From Aureispira sp. CCB-QB1 (GTDB lineage Bacteria > Bacteroidota > Bacteroidia > Chitinophagales > Saprospiraceae), in assembly GCF_000724545.1 (NCBI RefSeq), contig NZ_JHBV01000029.1, positions 170,818-234,817 of the forward strand: a stretch of DNA of 64,000 bases. Direction: 5' to 3'. Positions 55,430 through 64,000 of the stretch are shown here, one piece after another. Positions within the stretch are counted from its first letter, which is position 1. Each line of letters opens with the position of its first letter. The notes below the pieces were generated by a model, which was not told the DNA's origin, searched no databases, and saw only the letters and a program-made list of their open reading frames with translations. The position numbers and the translations under genes were made by a program.

Positions 55430-55546
55430 TTACGCTAAAGTTTTTAATAGTTCTTACTTCTTGTTTAGCTGGTTAACTAAAGGTGCTCTATTAAATTCGC
55501 ACGTATACAATGAAGTTTAATAAAATCAATCCTATTGAGTAACTTT

Positions 55547-56680
55547 TTAGAGTTCCTGATAATAGTACAAACTATCTTCCTCTACTTGCTCGTCATGAAA
55601 AATATGGATCAAATCTTTTAAAACTAAGTGAGGGTTTACAATAGCGGATTCAAAAATATCAGAACCACCCTGTGCCGTGCCTCTTTTATAATAATTGTAT
55701 AGTTGCCCTTCTTGAAAGGCTTTAAAATCTTGGTATTTGGATTCCGAGTCAACTAAGTCGTCTTTATTCGTCCAACTAGACATATTAATCCAGTAATCTG
55801 CCTCCAAAGCCTTGGCATATACCGCTTCAAAATCAAGCGGCACACCACTCAAACTATTATCTTCTTCCCACAAATAACGCCCCCCAGCATCTTGAATAAA
55901 GGTTGCCATAAAACTTTTGCCCCCCGCAACATACCAAGTGCCTTTGTAAACAGCCCCTGTCAAAACAGTAGGCTTTCTGTTATGCCGAGTCGCCCGTTCT
56001 TGCAGTTGTTGATACTTTGCCGCAATTTGGCTACACTTTCTCAATGCCTCGTTCTCTTTTCCCAACAAACAAGCCACAAACACTGCCCACTCTGCCCTAC
56101 CCAAGGGTGTTTTCTCCATAAAATCAGACAGCAACACCGCAGGTATTCCCATCTCATTAAATTTCTTATAAGAAGCCTGATCACCTATGCTATATACCAT
56201 AGCAACATCTGCATTGCTTGTCAAGGCCTTTTCATAATCAATCGTATTGCTGCCCCCAATATCCATCACACGTCCTTCTTTTAGAGCTGTCTGAACATTT
56301 TTATTATAAACATAAGCCCCATTAGACATGGCAACAATCTTATCGGTAGCCTCCAAAAAATCTAAGAAAGCCACATCTATAGTACTTGTACAAATAATCC
56401 GCTCCACAGGTACTGGAATAGTAACCGCATTAGGATAGTTGGTTGGCGCTTGTTCTTCTCTAGGATATAGAACATACTGAAACTGCTCTTGGGCATTCTT
56501 CCAAGCTTTTGTAATAGTCAAAATGGTATAAGTACCTTCTTTTTCAATGGTGAAATTTTTAGCATGGTCGAGTTCTAATATTGTTCTTTCTTTTTCAACA
56601 ACATTGCTATTCGACACCTTTGTTTCGTTATTGCAAGCAATTACTATCCAACAAAAAAAGAGTAAGAAATAAATAGGCAT
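55547..56680 (-). CDS. ABC transporter substrate-binding lipoprotein (FepB/BtuF type)
   Basis: 377 aa from the Met that begins MPIYFLLFFCWIVIACNN, a lipoprotein signal (IVIAC). A far upstream Met (56731) is in frame but its 17 extra residues would precede the signal. Peripla_BP_2 layout: PVERIICTSTIDVAFLDFLE, IVAMSNGAYVYN, SNADVAMVYSIGDQASYKK, MGIPAVLLSDFMEKTPLGRAEWA, DAGGRYLWEEDNSLSGVPLD, DYWINMSSW. It binds a metal chelate or cobalamin for the permease encoded next to it. The ligand cannot be fixed. No cobalamin riboswitch was recognised upstream. Confidence 0.92.
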   Translation of the reverse strand: MPIYFLLFFCWIVIACNNETKVSNSNVVEKERTILELDHAKNFTIEKEGTYTILTITKAWKNAQEQFQYVLYPREEQAPTNYPNAVTIPVPVERIICTSTIDVAFLDFLEATDKIVAMSNGAYVYNKNVQTALKEGRVMDIGGSNTIDYEKALTSNADVAMVYSIGDQASYKKFNEMGIPAVLLSDFMEKTPLGRAEWAVFVACLLGKENEALRKCSQIAAKYQQLQERATRHNRKPTVLTGAVYKGTWYVAGGKSFMATFIQDAGGRYLWEEDNSLSGVPLDFEAVYAKALEADYWINMSSWTNKDDLVDSESKYQDFKAFQEGQLYNYYKRGTAQGGSDIFESAIVNPHLVLKDLIHIFHDEQVEEDSLYYYQEL

Positions 56681-56886
56681 AGCATGATTTTTTTTGTCGC
56701 GCAAAAATACAAAAAACGCTAAGCTTTTCATCCTAATCCTAAGTTTCCTTCAAAATAAAGCAGCTATTATAGTTTTTTTTTCGTAACTTAAGTAACTAGT
56801 AGTCTTACTGTTACCTCTTACTACCCCATTTTAAAAATTGTCAAACAAATCTCATTTGTATTCTTTAACTTTCAAACCTCTATTCT

Positions 56887-58455
56887 ATGCTACAATTTGA
56901 CAAAAGAAAACAGTTTACTAAAAGTACGCAGCAACTCTTTTTTATCACAGGTTGTTGCTTCCTTTCGCTTAATCATAGCTATGCTCAAAATGTTGGCATT
57001 GGCACCCCTAGTCCAACCAACAAATTACACGTTGTAGGAGATGCTAGAATCACCTCCCTATCTGGCGTTGGTACTCGCATGGTAGTGGCAGATGCGAATG
57101 GTGTACTCAGTACGCAAGCCATTCCTGCGGCATCTGGCGACATTACCAGTGTTACAGCCGGTGACGGTTTAGTTGGAGGAGGAGCTACAGGGGATGTTAC
57201 ATTAAATGCTGTCGCTATAAATGGGTTAACAACACATCCTAATGATATTCGTTTGGGAGGAACCTTAATTCAAGGTACGACGATTAGCCATGACCTCTTT
57301 AATTTAACGCATGACTTAACCAATACAGGTGATTTTCATATTGCGGACAATGGAGTCAATCGCTTTTCTGTTTTAGACAATGGACGCACAGCAGTAGGAA
57401 GTATTGCTAATGCTGGTAGATTTAATGTCACTGGTGACTCTTATTTCTCAGATGATCTTTTTCTCAGAGATGGCGCAGTTAATGGTGGCGATATTTTAGT
57501 TCGAATTTATGATTCGGCAGATGATGGAGTAATTGATTTATACGAAAACAATGCTATGAATCATAGAATTCATGGAAATGGTGTTACTGTTTTTAATGAA
57601 CAAGGGAATGCCAATGCCGATATTCGCATAGAATCAGACTTACAGACCAATATGCTCTTCATTGATGCAGGAACCAACGAAATTGGGATTCAAACCAATG
57701 CCCCCTCTAGCATGCTTCAAATGACCAATGGAGGGATTAATGTTGGTGCTAATGCAATGGCTTCTTTTGATAATTCTGGTATTGATGGTGTCGCTATTTC
57801 TGGTCATGACAATAATACTGCAAATCCTTATAATGGCATAGAAGGAATTACCAATTATAGCGGTACAGCCTTTATACCTTCTGGAGTTTTTGGTTTGGCA
57901 ATTAACAACAGCTTGACTCATAGAGCTATTGGCGTTCGGGGTGTTGCCAACGGACGTGATGGTGTCGGAGTTTACGGTTCTAGGCAAAATACAGGTGGTG
58001 TTGTTGGCTGGGGTGGCGTTTTTTATAATGATTTAGGCTATACGGGTTTTATGGGTGCCGTTTCTGACCGAAAAACAAAGAAAAACATCCAACCTATCCA
58101 AAAAGCATTAGATATTGTTAATCAATTAAATCCAGTGACTTATAATTTTAATTTTGAGAAATATCCTAATATGGGATTAAATACAGAAATGGAATATGGC
58201 TTTGTTGCACAAGAAGTTCAAAGTGTTCTCCCCGAAATAGTTCGAGAAAAACAACTCGTGACCAATGCTTGTGTAGAGATGGGGGCACAACAAGAACAAC
58301 AAGCGGTTGTAGAAGATTTTGTGGTAATGGATTACACTCGTATTATTCCTATTTTAACTCAAGCGATTAAGGAGCAACAAGGTATTATCAAAGAGCAAAA
58401 TGAACGTATTAAAGCACTAGAAACAATTACTAAAGAACTAAAGTCTAAACAGTAA
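56887..58455 (+). CDS. Fibre-like secreted protein with S74 intramolecular chaperone domain
   Basis: 522 aa. The N-terminus carries a signal-like segment after a short basic stretch (LFFITGCCFLSLNHSYAQ). It is followed by the trimeric-fibre-type repeat region (NVGIGTPSPTNKLHVVGDAR and many Asn/Gly beta-helix-like repeats). The C-terminal part has the Peptidase_S74 endosialidase-chaperone: SDRKTKKNIQPIQKALDIVN, then YGFVAQEVQSVLPEIV, and a terminal coiled coil (IIKEQNERIKALETITKELK). In Bacteroidota such proteins are surface fibres or adhesins assembled as trimers. Confidence 0.88.
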   Translation: MLQFDKRKQFTKSTQQLFFITGCCFLSLNHSYAQNVGIGTPSPTNKLHVVGDARITSLSGVGTRMVVADANGVLSTQAIPAASGDITSVTAGDGLVGGGATGDVTLNAVAINGLTTHPNDIRLGGTLIQGTTISHDLFNLTHDLTNTGDFHIADNGVNRFSVLDNGRTAVGSIANAGRFNVTGDSYFSDDLFLRDGAVNGGDILVRIYDSADDGVIDLYENNAMNHRIHGNGVTVFNEQGNANADIRIESDLQTNMLFIDAGTNEIGIQTNAPSSMLQMTNGGINVGANAMASFDNSGIDGVAISGHDNNTANPYNGIEGITNYSGTAFIPSGVFGLAINNSLTHRAIGVRGVANGRDGVGVYGSRQNTGGVVGWGGVFYNDLGYTGFMGAVSDRKTKKNIQPIQKALDIVNQLNPVTYNFNFEKYPNMGLNTEMEYGFVAQEVQSVLPEIVREKQLVTNACVEMGAQQEQQAVVEDFVVMDYTRIIPILTQAIKEQQGIIKEQNERIKALETITKELKSKQ

Positions 58456-58491
58456 CTTTTGTAAAATTGATCTAATTATCATTTATAAAAT

Positions 58492-58530
58492 GGGGAGATA
58501 CTCGATGGAGCATCTCCCCTCTTATTTTCA
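58492..58530 (+). terminator. Intrinsic terminator after the S74 fibre gene
   Basis: GGGGAGAT / ATCTCCCC with an inner CTC / GAG extension, followed by TCTTATTTT. It is 37 nt after the stop of the fibre gene and before the convergent giant gene. Confidence 0.8.
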
Positions 58531-58558
58531 CAACTAATAAGTTTTTTATTATATCTTC

Positions 58559-61500
58559 TTACTTAATAATGGTAAATCGTTTTACCGTTGTGTATTTAGC
58601 ACCATTCATACGAATATAATAAGCTCCTGCACTGATGCTGTCTAAATCAATTTGCACCTCTGTTTCAAAAGCTTTTAATTCCAAAGATTTCACCCATTTG
58701 CCACTCATATCAAAAATCGTCAATTGAATTGCCTCAGATTGAGCCTTATTAATTGCAATGGTGAATTTCCCATAACTAGGATTAGGGAAAATAGCCAGTT
58801 TAATCCCTTCATCTTCTGCTTTATCGACAGGAACAACACTACCAATATTCGTATGCAAAGAATCGATACAACCGTTCACGTCTTGAACAACTACCGCATA
58901 GTATCCTACCACAAGATTATTCAAATCTTCTGTATCATCAAAATCTCCAATTCCGTCATTATTCCAATCAAACATAAATGGTGGCAAGCCTCCTGTTACA
59001 GATAGATTAATGAAACCATCGTTGCCCACAATTTCATCTTGTTGCTGCGTAATATTGACAACTGGATTAGGATTTACAGTAACAACGACAGAATCTACGC
59101 TGCTACAATTGTTCAGATCTACTCCTGTTACAATATAAGTAGTAGTAGTTGTTGGTACAAATGGCGTATTATCCGTTATCCCGTTATTCCAAATGTAAGT
59201 CGTTGCACCACTTCCTGCTAAAATCACGGATGCCCCATCGCAAATTACTTGATCACTTCCTGCATTAATTGCAGGAGCAGGATTAACCGTAACGATTACT
59301 TCTGCTGTATCGGTACAACCATTTGCATCCGTTCCGATAACCTTGTAAATAGTATTGTTAGTTGCAGCAAATGGAACATTATTCGTCACTCCATTATTCC
59401 AAGTATACGTTTGAGCTCCTATTCCACTTAATGTCAATAAACTATTCTCACAAACAGTTGTATCAGAATTAGCCGATACATTGGGTCGTGCATTAACCAC
59501 TATCGTTACTTGATCGGTATTATTACAACCATTAACATCCGTCCCTGTCACACTATAGGTAGTTGTACTTGCTGGGCTTACAGGATTTCCATTCAACACT
59601 CCATGATCCCAAGTATAGGTTGCGGCACCACTTCCTGTTAAGGTTACCATTCCACTTTCACAAATAGAGAATGTGCTTGCATTCGCCGCCACAGTTGGCA
59701 AAGCATTTACTGTTATTGTAATTTGATCGGTATTGGTACAACCATTAACATCTGTTCCCGTCACACTATACGTCAATGTATTCGAAGGGCTAAATGCAAC
59801 ACCATCTGTTACTCCAAAATTCCAAGTATAACTCATCGCACCACTTCCCGTCAAAGTTACCGAGTCTCCTTGGCAAATTGACATTGAACTGGCATTCGCT
59901 AAAACTGTTGGAGCTGGTGTCACCATTATCGTTACTGTATCAACATTGGTACAACCATTCGCATCTGTTCCTGTTACCATATATGTTGCCGTGCTAGTCG
60001 CTGCAAAAGCAACATTATCACTAACTCCATTATTCCACACATACGTTTGTGCGCCACTTCCTGATAAGGTTACCATCGTGTTTTCACAAACAGTTTGATC
60101 TGCTCCTGCTGAAACGTTTGGTCTTGCATTAACAGAAATCGTTACTTGGTCGGTATTATTACAACCATTAACATCCGTCCCTGTCACACTATAGGTCGTT
60201 GTACTTGCTGGGCTTAAAGGATTTCCATTCAACACTCCATGATCCCAAGTGTAAGTTGCGGCACCACTTCCTGTTAAGGTTACCAACTCGCCTTCACAAA
60301 TAGAGAATGTACTTGCATTCGCTGCCACAGTTGGCAAAGCATTTACTGTTATTGTAATTTGATCGGTATTGGTACAACCGTTAACATCTGTTCCCGTCAC
60401 ACTATACGTCAATGTATTAGAAGGGCTAAATGCAACACCATCTGTTACTCCAAAATTCCAAGTATAACTCATCGCACCACTTCCCGTCAAAGTTACCGAG
60501 TCTCCTTGGCAAATTAACATTGAACTGGCATTCGCTAAAACTGTTGGAGCTGGTGTCACCATTATCGTTACTGTATCAACATTGGTACAACCATTCACAT
60601 CTGTTCCTGTTACCATATAAGTTGCCGTGCTAGTCGCTGCAAAAGCAACATTATCACTAATTCCATTATTCCACACATACGTTTGTGCACCACTTCCTGA
60701 TAAGGTTACCATCGTGTTTTCACAAACAGTTTGATCTGCTCCTGCTGAAACGTTTGGTCTTGCATTAACGGAAATCGTTACTTGATCGGTATTCGTACAA
60801 CCATTAACATCTGTTCCTATTACATTATAAGTAGTCGTTGTAGTTGGACTAAATGCAACATTATTCGTTACATTGTTACTCCATGTATAGGTATTAGCAC
60901 CTGTTCCTGTTAAGGTAACAGATTCGTTAGAGCAAATGGTTGTTGCAGATGCGTTAGCGACCACGTTAGGCAAAGCATTAACCAAAACTGTTACTTGATC
61001 GGTATTGCTACAGCCATTGGCATCTGTTCCTGTCACACTGTACGTCGCACTAAGTGTTGGATTAATCGTAGCACCATTAGTTATACCATTATCCCACACA
61101 TAATTACTAGCTCCTGTTCCTGCAAAAGTTACTGGTTCTCCAGCACAAACAATTGTATTAGTTGCTGTTGCGGCTACTATTGGTGTTGTATTGACCACAG
61201 TATTAACACTTTGAGTTGGACTATTCCCACAACCATTCGTTGCTTGTACACTCACAAGACCACCAGCATTTCCTACCACTGTATTGATACTTGGAGTTAT
61301 ACTTGTTCCTGTCCAACCATTAGGCAAAGACCATGTGTAGCTATTAGCTCCTGCAATAGGATTAACTGAAAACGTCTGGGCAGTATTTTCACAAACTGAT
61401 GTACTACCAACAATTGTAGAAGGCTGCATTGGTACCGTATTGATCGTCATTGTTACAGGAGAACTATTAACAGGACCACCTATAGCACAAGCTGAATTGG

Positions 61501-64000
61501 ATGTCATAATTACCTGTACTACATCCCCATCAAGCAATCCATTAGAACTATAAATATTGCTATTCGTTCCTACATTTACTCCATTTACTTGCCATTGGTA
61601 ATTGGGGTTTGCCCCTCCATTTGTAGGCGTTGCTGTAAAGCTGACCATTGTTCCACTACAAACCGTTGTTGCTGGCATTGTTTGCACAGAGACAGAAGGT
61701 GTAGAAGAAACGGACACATCCATTACAATTGCTGCCGATGTATCTGGATTATTTGTAATACACGCTTGATTAGAAGTTAAAACAACAGCTACAACATCAT
61801 TATCATTTAAGCTTGCATTAGAATAACTAGCACTATTCGTCCCTACATTTACTCCATTTACTTGCCACTGATAATCTGGAGCCGTTCCCCCATTCGTTGG
61901 TGTTGCCGTAAAATTAACCATTGTTCCACTACAAATTGTATTGGATGGCGTTGCAGATATTGTTACATCTACGGGTACACTTCCTACTGACGAAGTTGTT
62001 ATTGTAATAGAATCCACCAAGACACAATTTCCACTACCCGACTGAACGATGTATGTAGTAGTACTAGAAGGAGTTGCTATTGGATTTGCAATAGTAGGAT
62101 TAGACAATCCTGTCGTTGGTGTCCAAGAAAAAGTAGCTGCCCCTGTTGCGTTTAATTGGACTGGCGAACCGCCACAAACCATTGTATCAGCTGTTAATAC
62201 GGATATACTGCTTGGTATAATTGTAAACAACGCATCACTTAAATCATAAATAGCTGTCGAACTTGCCTTTACACGAACCAATACATTGGATGAACTAATA
62301 TTGGGTGTTGTCCAGTTATATGACAATGTTGTGGTGTTGTATCCTAATACAATGTCGTTCCAAGAATTACCACCATCTGTTGTATAAGCCAAATCGTAAG
62401 TACCGTTAGGAGAAGGCTCTGTCCATGTTATGTTATAACTATTACATCCATACAAGGTATCCCCTCCATTAGGAGACAAAACAGTTAAAGCAGGTGTATT
62501 ACTACTAATGATAAATGGAATGTCACTTACATCTTCTTTACAGTTATCTATATTATCACGAATTCTAATCAAACAATTGCTAGAAGGTGCATTAGGCACT
62601 GTCCATGGGTAGGTATTATTAGAAGTATTATATCCTAAAACAACTGTAGACCATGTACTACCTCCATCGTCTGAAAAGAAGATGTCATATAGATTTGAAA
62701 TTCCATCTGAAGACCACTCGATATTATAAACAGAACCAACTTGCATAATTCCTCCAAAATTGGGTTGAATAATAGTCACTGGTTTATCTACGGTAAAGGT
62801 TGCATCACTCTGATCAAAATAACTTGTATTGTAATATGGCTCTACTTTTACCAATACTTGTGACGAAGAAGTGTTAGGAATCGTCCAATTATAGGTTGCA
62901 GGATTACTAGTTTGGTACCAATTGTTAACAATCGTTGTCCAAGAGTTTCCACCATCTAGAGAGTATAAAATTCTCCAACGATTATATGCTGGTGAATGAT
63001 CAAAGGTAATAGAAGTTACGGTACATCCGCCCCAACTATTTATGCCATTATCTCCATTAGGAGTCAATACGGTAACAGCTGGTTTAATCTGAAAGACAGC
63101 ATCACTCACATCATTAATCAAAACATTAGCTGTATTACTCACTCGAACCAAACAAACAGTAGAAGCAACATTGGGGATTGTCCAAGAGTGCGTTCCATCA
63201 TTTGAGGTATTAGTGGTTATTGTATTCCAAGATAAACCATTATCTGTAGAGTAATCTATGCGCACATTTGAATAATAAGTAGTAGGATTCCATCGTATGG
63301 TTTGCGAGGTTCCTGCATACCACACTTCTCCTCCATTAGGAGCCGTCATTATTGGAGTTGCGGGAGTCACTTCAAAAGAGGCATCCGAATCATCGTACTT
63401 ACAAGTATTATTATAATCAACAACACGTATTTTATAATTTGCTGATGGGATATTAGGTGCCGTCCAAGTATAGGCATTCCCTGTAATATTAGTTGCTATC
63501 GTCGTCCAATTACCACCGCCACTAGTAGAGTATTGCAAATTGTATTGTCCCGAAGCTGCGGGAGTCGTACTCCAAGTAATAGTATGGCTGGTCAAACCTT
63601 GTATTACCTCACCGCCATTCGGACTCGTTATCGTCATATCATTGCTCGGCAATATCACAAAATTTGCATCTGATATATCATAGACACTATTATCATAATA
63701 ATCTTCTACTTTAAACAAAGCTTGATTACTCGTCACGCCATTCGGTACTGTCCAATTGAATCCTTGACTTGTCCCACTGCCCGAATTAGATACAATGCTG
63801 TTTATCGCTAACCAAGTCGTTCCATTATTCGTAGAATAATAAAGCCTAAATCTGCTGATACAAGAGTTCGGTTTTGTCCAACGAATTGTATAACGACTGC
63901 AACCATATAAGGTATCCCCTCCATTTGATGCCGTTACTCGTATCGGCGCTACCAAAGAAAAATTACTGGCACTCGTGTCTGCCAAACCCAAATTATTTGT
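58559..64000 (-). CDS. Giant modular secreted protein with Ig-like repeats and T9SS sorting domain (5' end outside window)
   Basis: At least 1814 codons; the reading frame is open to the right edge and the visible sequence starts inside a module, so the true start is beyond 64000. From N to C it has six complete modules of about 85-95 aa of the Kre9/KNH-like type (SPNGGDTLYGCNSYNITW, then DLSDALFTI-like end), three further Ig-like domains (two with CSGTMVxFTATPTNGG and YQWQVNGVNVGTNS), about ten short Ig-like modules of about 71 aa (pattern CxGxxVTLTGSGAxTYTW ... YSVTGTDVNGCTNTD), and a PKD-like stretch with FDWNNDGIGDFDDTEDLN. The end is a T9SS type A domain (IFPNPSYGKFTIAI to KRFTIIK). It is a surface adhesin or cell-wall-like protein. 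Modules 3-5 are repeated almost exactly as 6-8. Confidence 0.93.
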   Translation of the reverse strand, partial: TNNLGLADTSASNFSLVAPIRVTASNGGDTLYGCSRYTIRWTKPNSCISRFRLYYSTNNGTTWLAINSIVSNSGSGTSQGFNWTVPNGVTSNQALFKVEDYYDNSVYDISDANFVILPSNDMTITSPNGGEVIQGLTSHTITWSTTPAASGQYNLQYSTSGGGNWTTIATNITGNAYTWTAPNIPSANYKIRVVDYNNTCKYDDSDASFEVTPATPIMTAPNGGEVWYAGTSQTIRWNPTTYYSNVRIDYSTDNGLSWNTITTNTSNDGTHSWTIPNVASTVCLVRVSNTANVLINDVSDAVFQIKPAVTVLTPNGDNGINSWGGCTVTSITFDHSPAYNRWRILYSLDGGNSWTTIVNNWYQTSNPATYNWTIPNTSSSQVLVKVEPYYNTSYFDQSDATFTVDKPVTIIQPNFGGIMQVGSVYNIEWSSDGISNLYDIFFSDDGGSTWSTVVLGYNTSNNTYPWTVPNAPSSNCLIRIRDNIDNCKEDVSDIPFIISSNTPALTVLSPNGGDTLYGCNSYNITWTEPSPNGTYDLAYTTDGGNSWNDIVLGYNTTTLSYNWTTPNISSSNVLVRVKASSTAIYDLSDALFTIIPSSISVLTADTMVCGGSPVQLNATGAATFSWTPTTGLSNPTIANPIATPSSTTTYIVQSGSGNCVLVDSITITTSSVGSVPVDVTISATPSNTICSGTMVNFTATPTNGGTAPDYQWQVNGVNVGTNSASYSNASLNDNDVVAVVLTSNQACITNNPDTSAAIVMDVSVSSTPSVSVQTMPATTVCSGTMVSFTATPTNGGANPNYQWQVNGVNVGTNSNIYSSNGLLDGDVVQVIMTSNSACAIGGPVNSSPVTMTINTVPMQPSTIVGSTSVCENTAQTFSVNPIAGANSYTWSLPNGWTGTSITPSINTVVGNAGGLVSVQATNGCGNSPTQSVNTVVNTTPIVAATATNTIVCAGEPVTFAGTGASNYVWDNGITNGATINPTLSATYSVTGTDANGCSNTDQVTVLVNALPNVVANASATTICSNESVTLTGTGANTYTWSNNVTNNVAFSPTTTTTYNVIGTDVNGCTNTDQVTISVNARPNVSAGADQTVCENTMVTLSGSGAQTYVWNNGISDNVAFAATSTATYMVTGTDVNGCTNVDTVTIMVTPAPTVLANASSMLICQGDSVTLTGSGAMSYTWNFGVTDGVAFSPSNTLTYSVTGTDVNGCTNTDQITITVNALPTVAANASTFSICEGELVTLTGSGAATYTWDHGVLNGNPLSPASTTTYSVTGTDVNGCNNTDQVTISVNARPNVSAGADQTVCENTMVTLSGSGAQTYVWNNGVSDNVAFAATSTATYMVTGTDANGCTNVDTVTIMVTPAPTVLANASSMSICQGDSVTLTGSGAMSYTWNFGVTDGVAFSPSNTLTYSVTGTDVNGCTNTDQITITVNALPTVAANASTFSICESGMVTLTGSGAATYTWDHGVLNGNPVSPASTTTYSVTGTDVNGCNNTDQVTIVVNARPNVSANSDTTVCENSLLTLSGIGAQTYTWNNGVTNNVPFAATNNTIYKVIGTDANGCTDTAEVIVTVNPAPAINAGSDQVICDGASVILAGSGATTYIWNNGITDNTPFVPTTTTTYIVTGVDLNNCSSVDSVVVTVNPNPVVNITQQQDEIVGNDGFINLSVTGGLPPFMFDWNNDGIGDFDDTEDLNNLVVGYYAVVVQDVNGCIDSLHTNIGSVVPVDKAEDEGIKLAIFPNPSYGKFTIAINKAQSEAIQLTIFDMSGKWVKSLELKAFETEVQIDLDSISAGAYYIRMNGAKYTTVKRFTIIK
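59485..60756 (-). repeat. Recent intragenic tandem duplication, 636-bp unit
   Basis: Sequence around 59511-60120 matches that 636 bp further on (for example TCGGTATTATTACAACCATT at 59514 and 60150), with scattered substitutions. The unit corresponds to three Ig-like modules of 71, 71 and 70 aa (starts NVSAGADQTVCEN, TVLANASS and TVAANASTFSICE). Boundaries are approximate. Confidence 0.85.

Noticed and set aside
55062..55520. A 152-codon frame opposite the permease gene
   Set aside because: Antisense shadow of the FecCD permease; its sequence reads as codon-mirrored hydrophobic protein.
59794..60633. Two identical 67-codon plus-strand frames 636 bp apart
   Set aside because: They are shadows of the duplicated Ig-like modules on the other strand. 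They are useful only as markers of the duplication.
1..64000. tRNA, rRNA, 4.5S RNA, riboswitch and CRISPR array
   Set aside because: No stretch with the expected folds or regular repeats was seen in any gap, including around ffh and the chelate-import genes. A covariance-model search would be decisive.

Overview
The window looks like a chromosomal stretch of a low-GC Bacteroidota bacterium, probably from the Saprospirales side of the phylum. Supporting signs are at least five secreted proteins with type IX secretion (T9SS) type C-terminal sorting domains, many lipoproteins with Bacteroidota-style signal peptides, DUF4476/DUF4836/DUF2795 genes, a propeller-type histidine kinase with a LytTR regulator, and TAnnTTTG-like -7 promoter motifs with little Shine-Dalgarno signal. 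The genus cannot be fixed from sequence reading alone. I saw no tRNA, rRNA, CRISPR array, prophage or complete insertion sequence.

Layout. 0-2.8 kb: two lipoproteins and a double VOC-fold protein on the minus strand. 3.1-4.5 kb: ffh (SRP GTPase). 4.7-8.4 kb: a secreted protein/lipoprotein pair and a DUF4476 lipoprotein. 8.5-12.5 kb: a two-gene minus-strand operon of a pseudokinase-SF1 helicase fusion (1049 aa) and a winged-helix-like partner, the best candidate here for an antiphage-type system (Mokosh-like architecture). 13.3-15.7 kb: miaB followed by two GNAT acetyltransferases. 15.8-19.5 kb: a lipoprotein, a DUF4139-like protein and a receiver-less sigma-54 activator. 19.7-26.6 kb: a polytopic membrane protein, a propeller lipoprotein, a T9SS esterase, a small DUF2795 gene and an unrecognised secreted protein. 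27.2-34.0 kb: pyruvate carboxylase, a steroid 5-alpha-reductase family protein and a DPP-IV type peptidase. 34.2-40.2 kb: an OmpA-family protein, a WG-repeat lipoprotein, a DUF4836 lipoprotein and a glycosyltransferase. 40.3-44.1 kb: a two-component system. 44.1-49.7 kb: a T9SS esterase and two tandem paralogous subtilases. 49.9-56.7 kb: cytochrome P450, an anchored protein, Lnt, and a FecCD-type permease plus binding protein without an ATPase. 56.9-64 kb: an S74-chaperone fibre protein and the 3' part of a giant modular T9SS protein that runs off the right edge.

Two dispersed non-coding repeat families are threaded through the gene gaps. Family A has three nearly identical copies of about 164 bp. 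Each copy is a single imperfect palindrome from end to end with TTAAGTAA-type termini, and there are two shorter derivatives. Family B has elements of about 140-210 bp bounded by TACTCCGTTG / CAACGGAGTA-like inverted termini, with four fuller copies and some fragments. Both look like non-autonomous MITE-like elements. Several sit where they could alter promoters or leaders (miaB, the helicase operon, the second subtilase, the DPP-IV peptidase).

Cooperation between genes: most are housekeeping or cell-envelope functions (SRP targeting, tRNA modification, anaplerosis, lipoprotein acylation) or secreted hydrolases and adhesins using T9SS. The regulatory modules are the sensor kinase/LytTR pair and the sigma-54 activator, whose targets cannot be read from the sequence.
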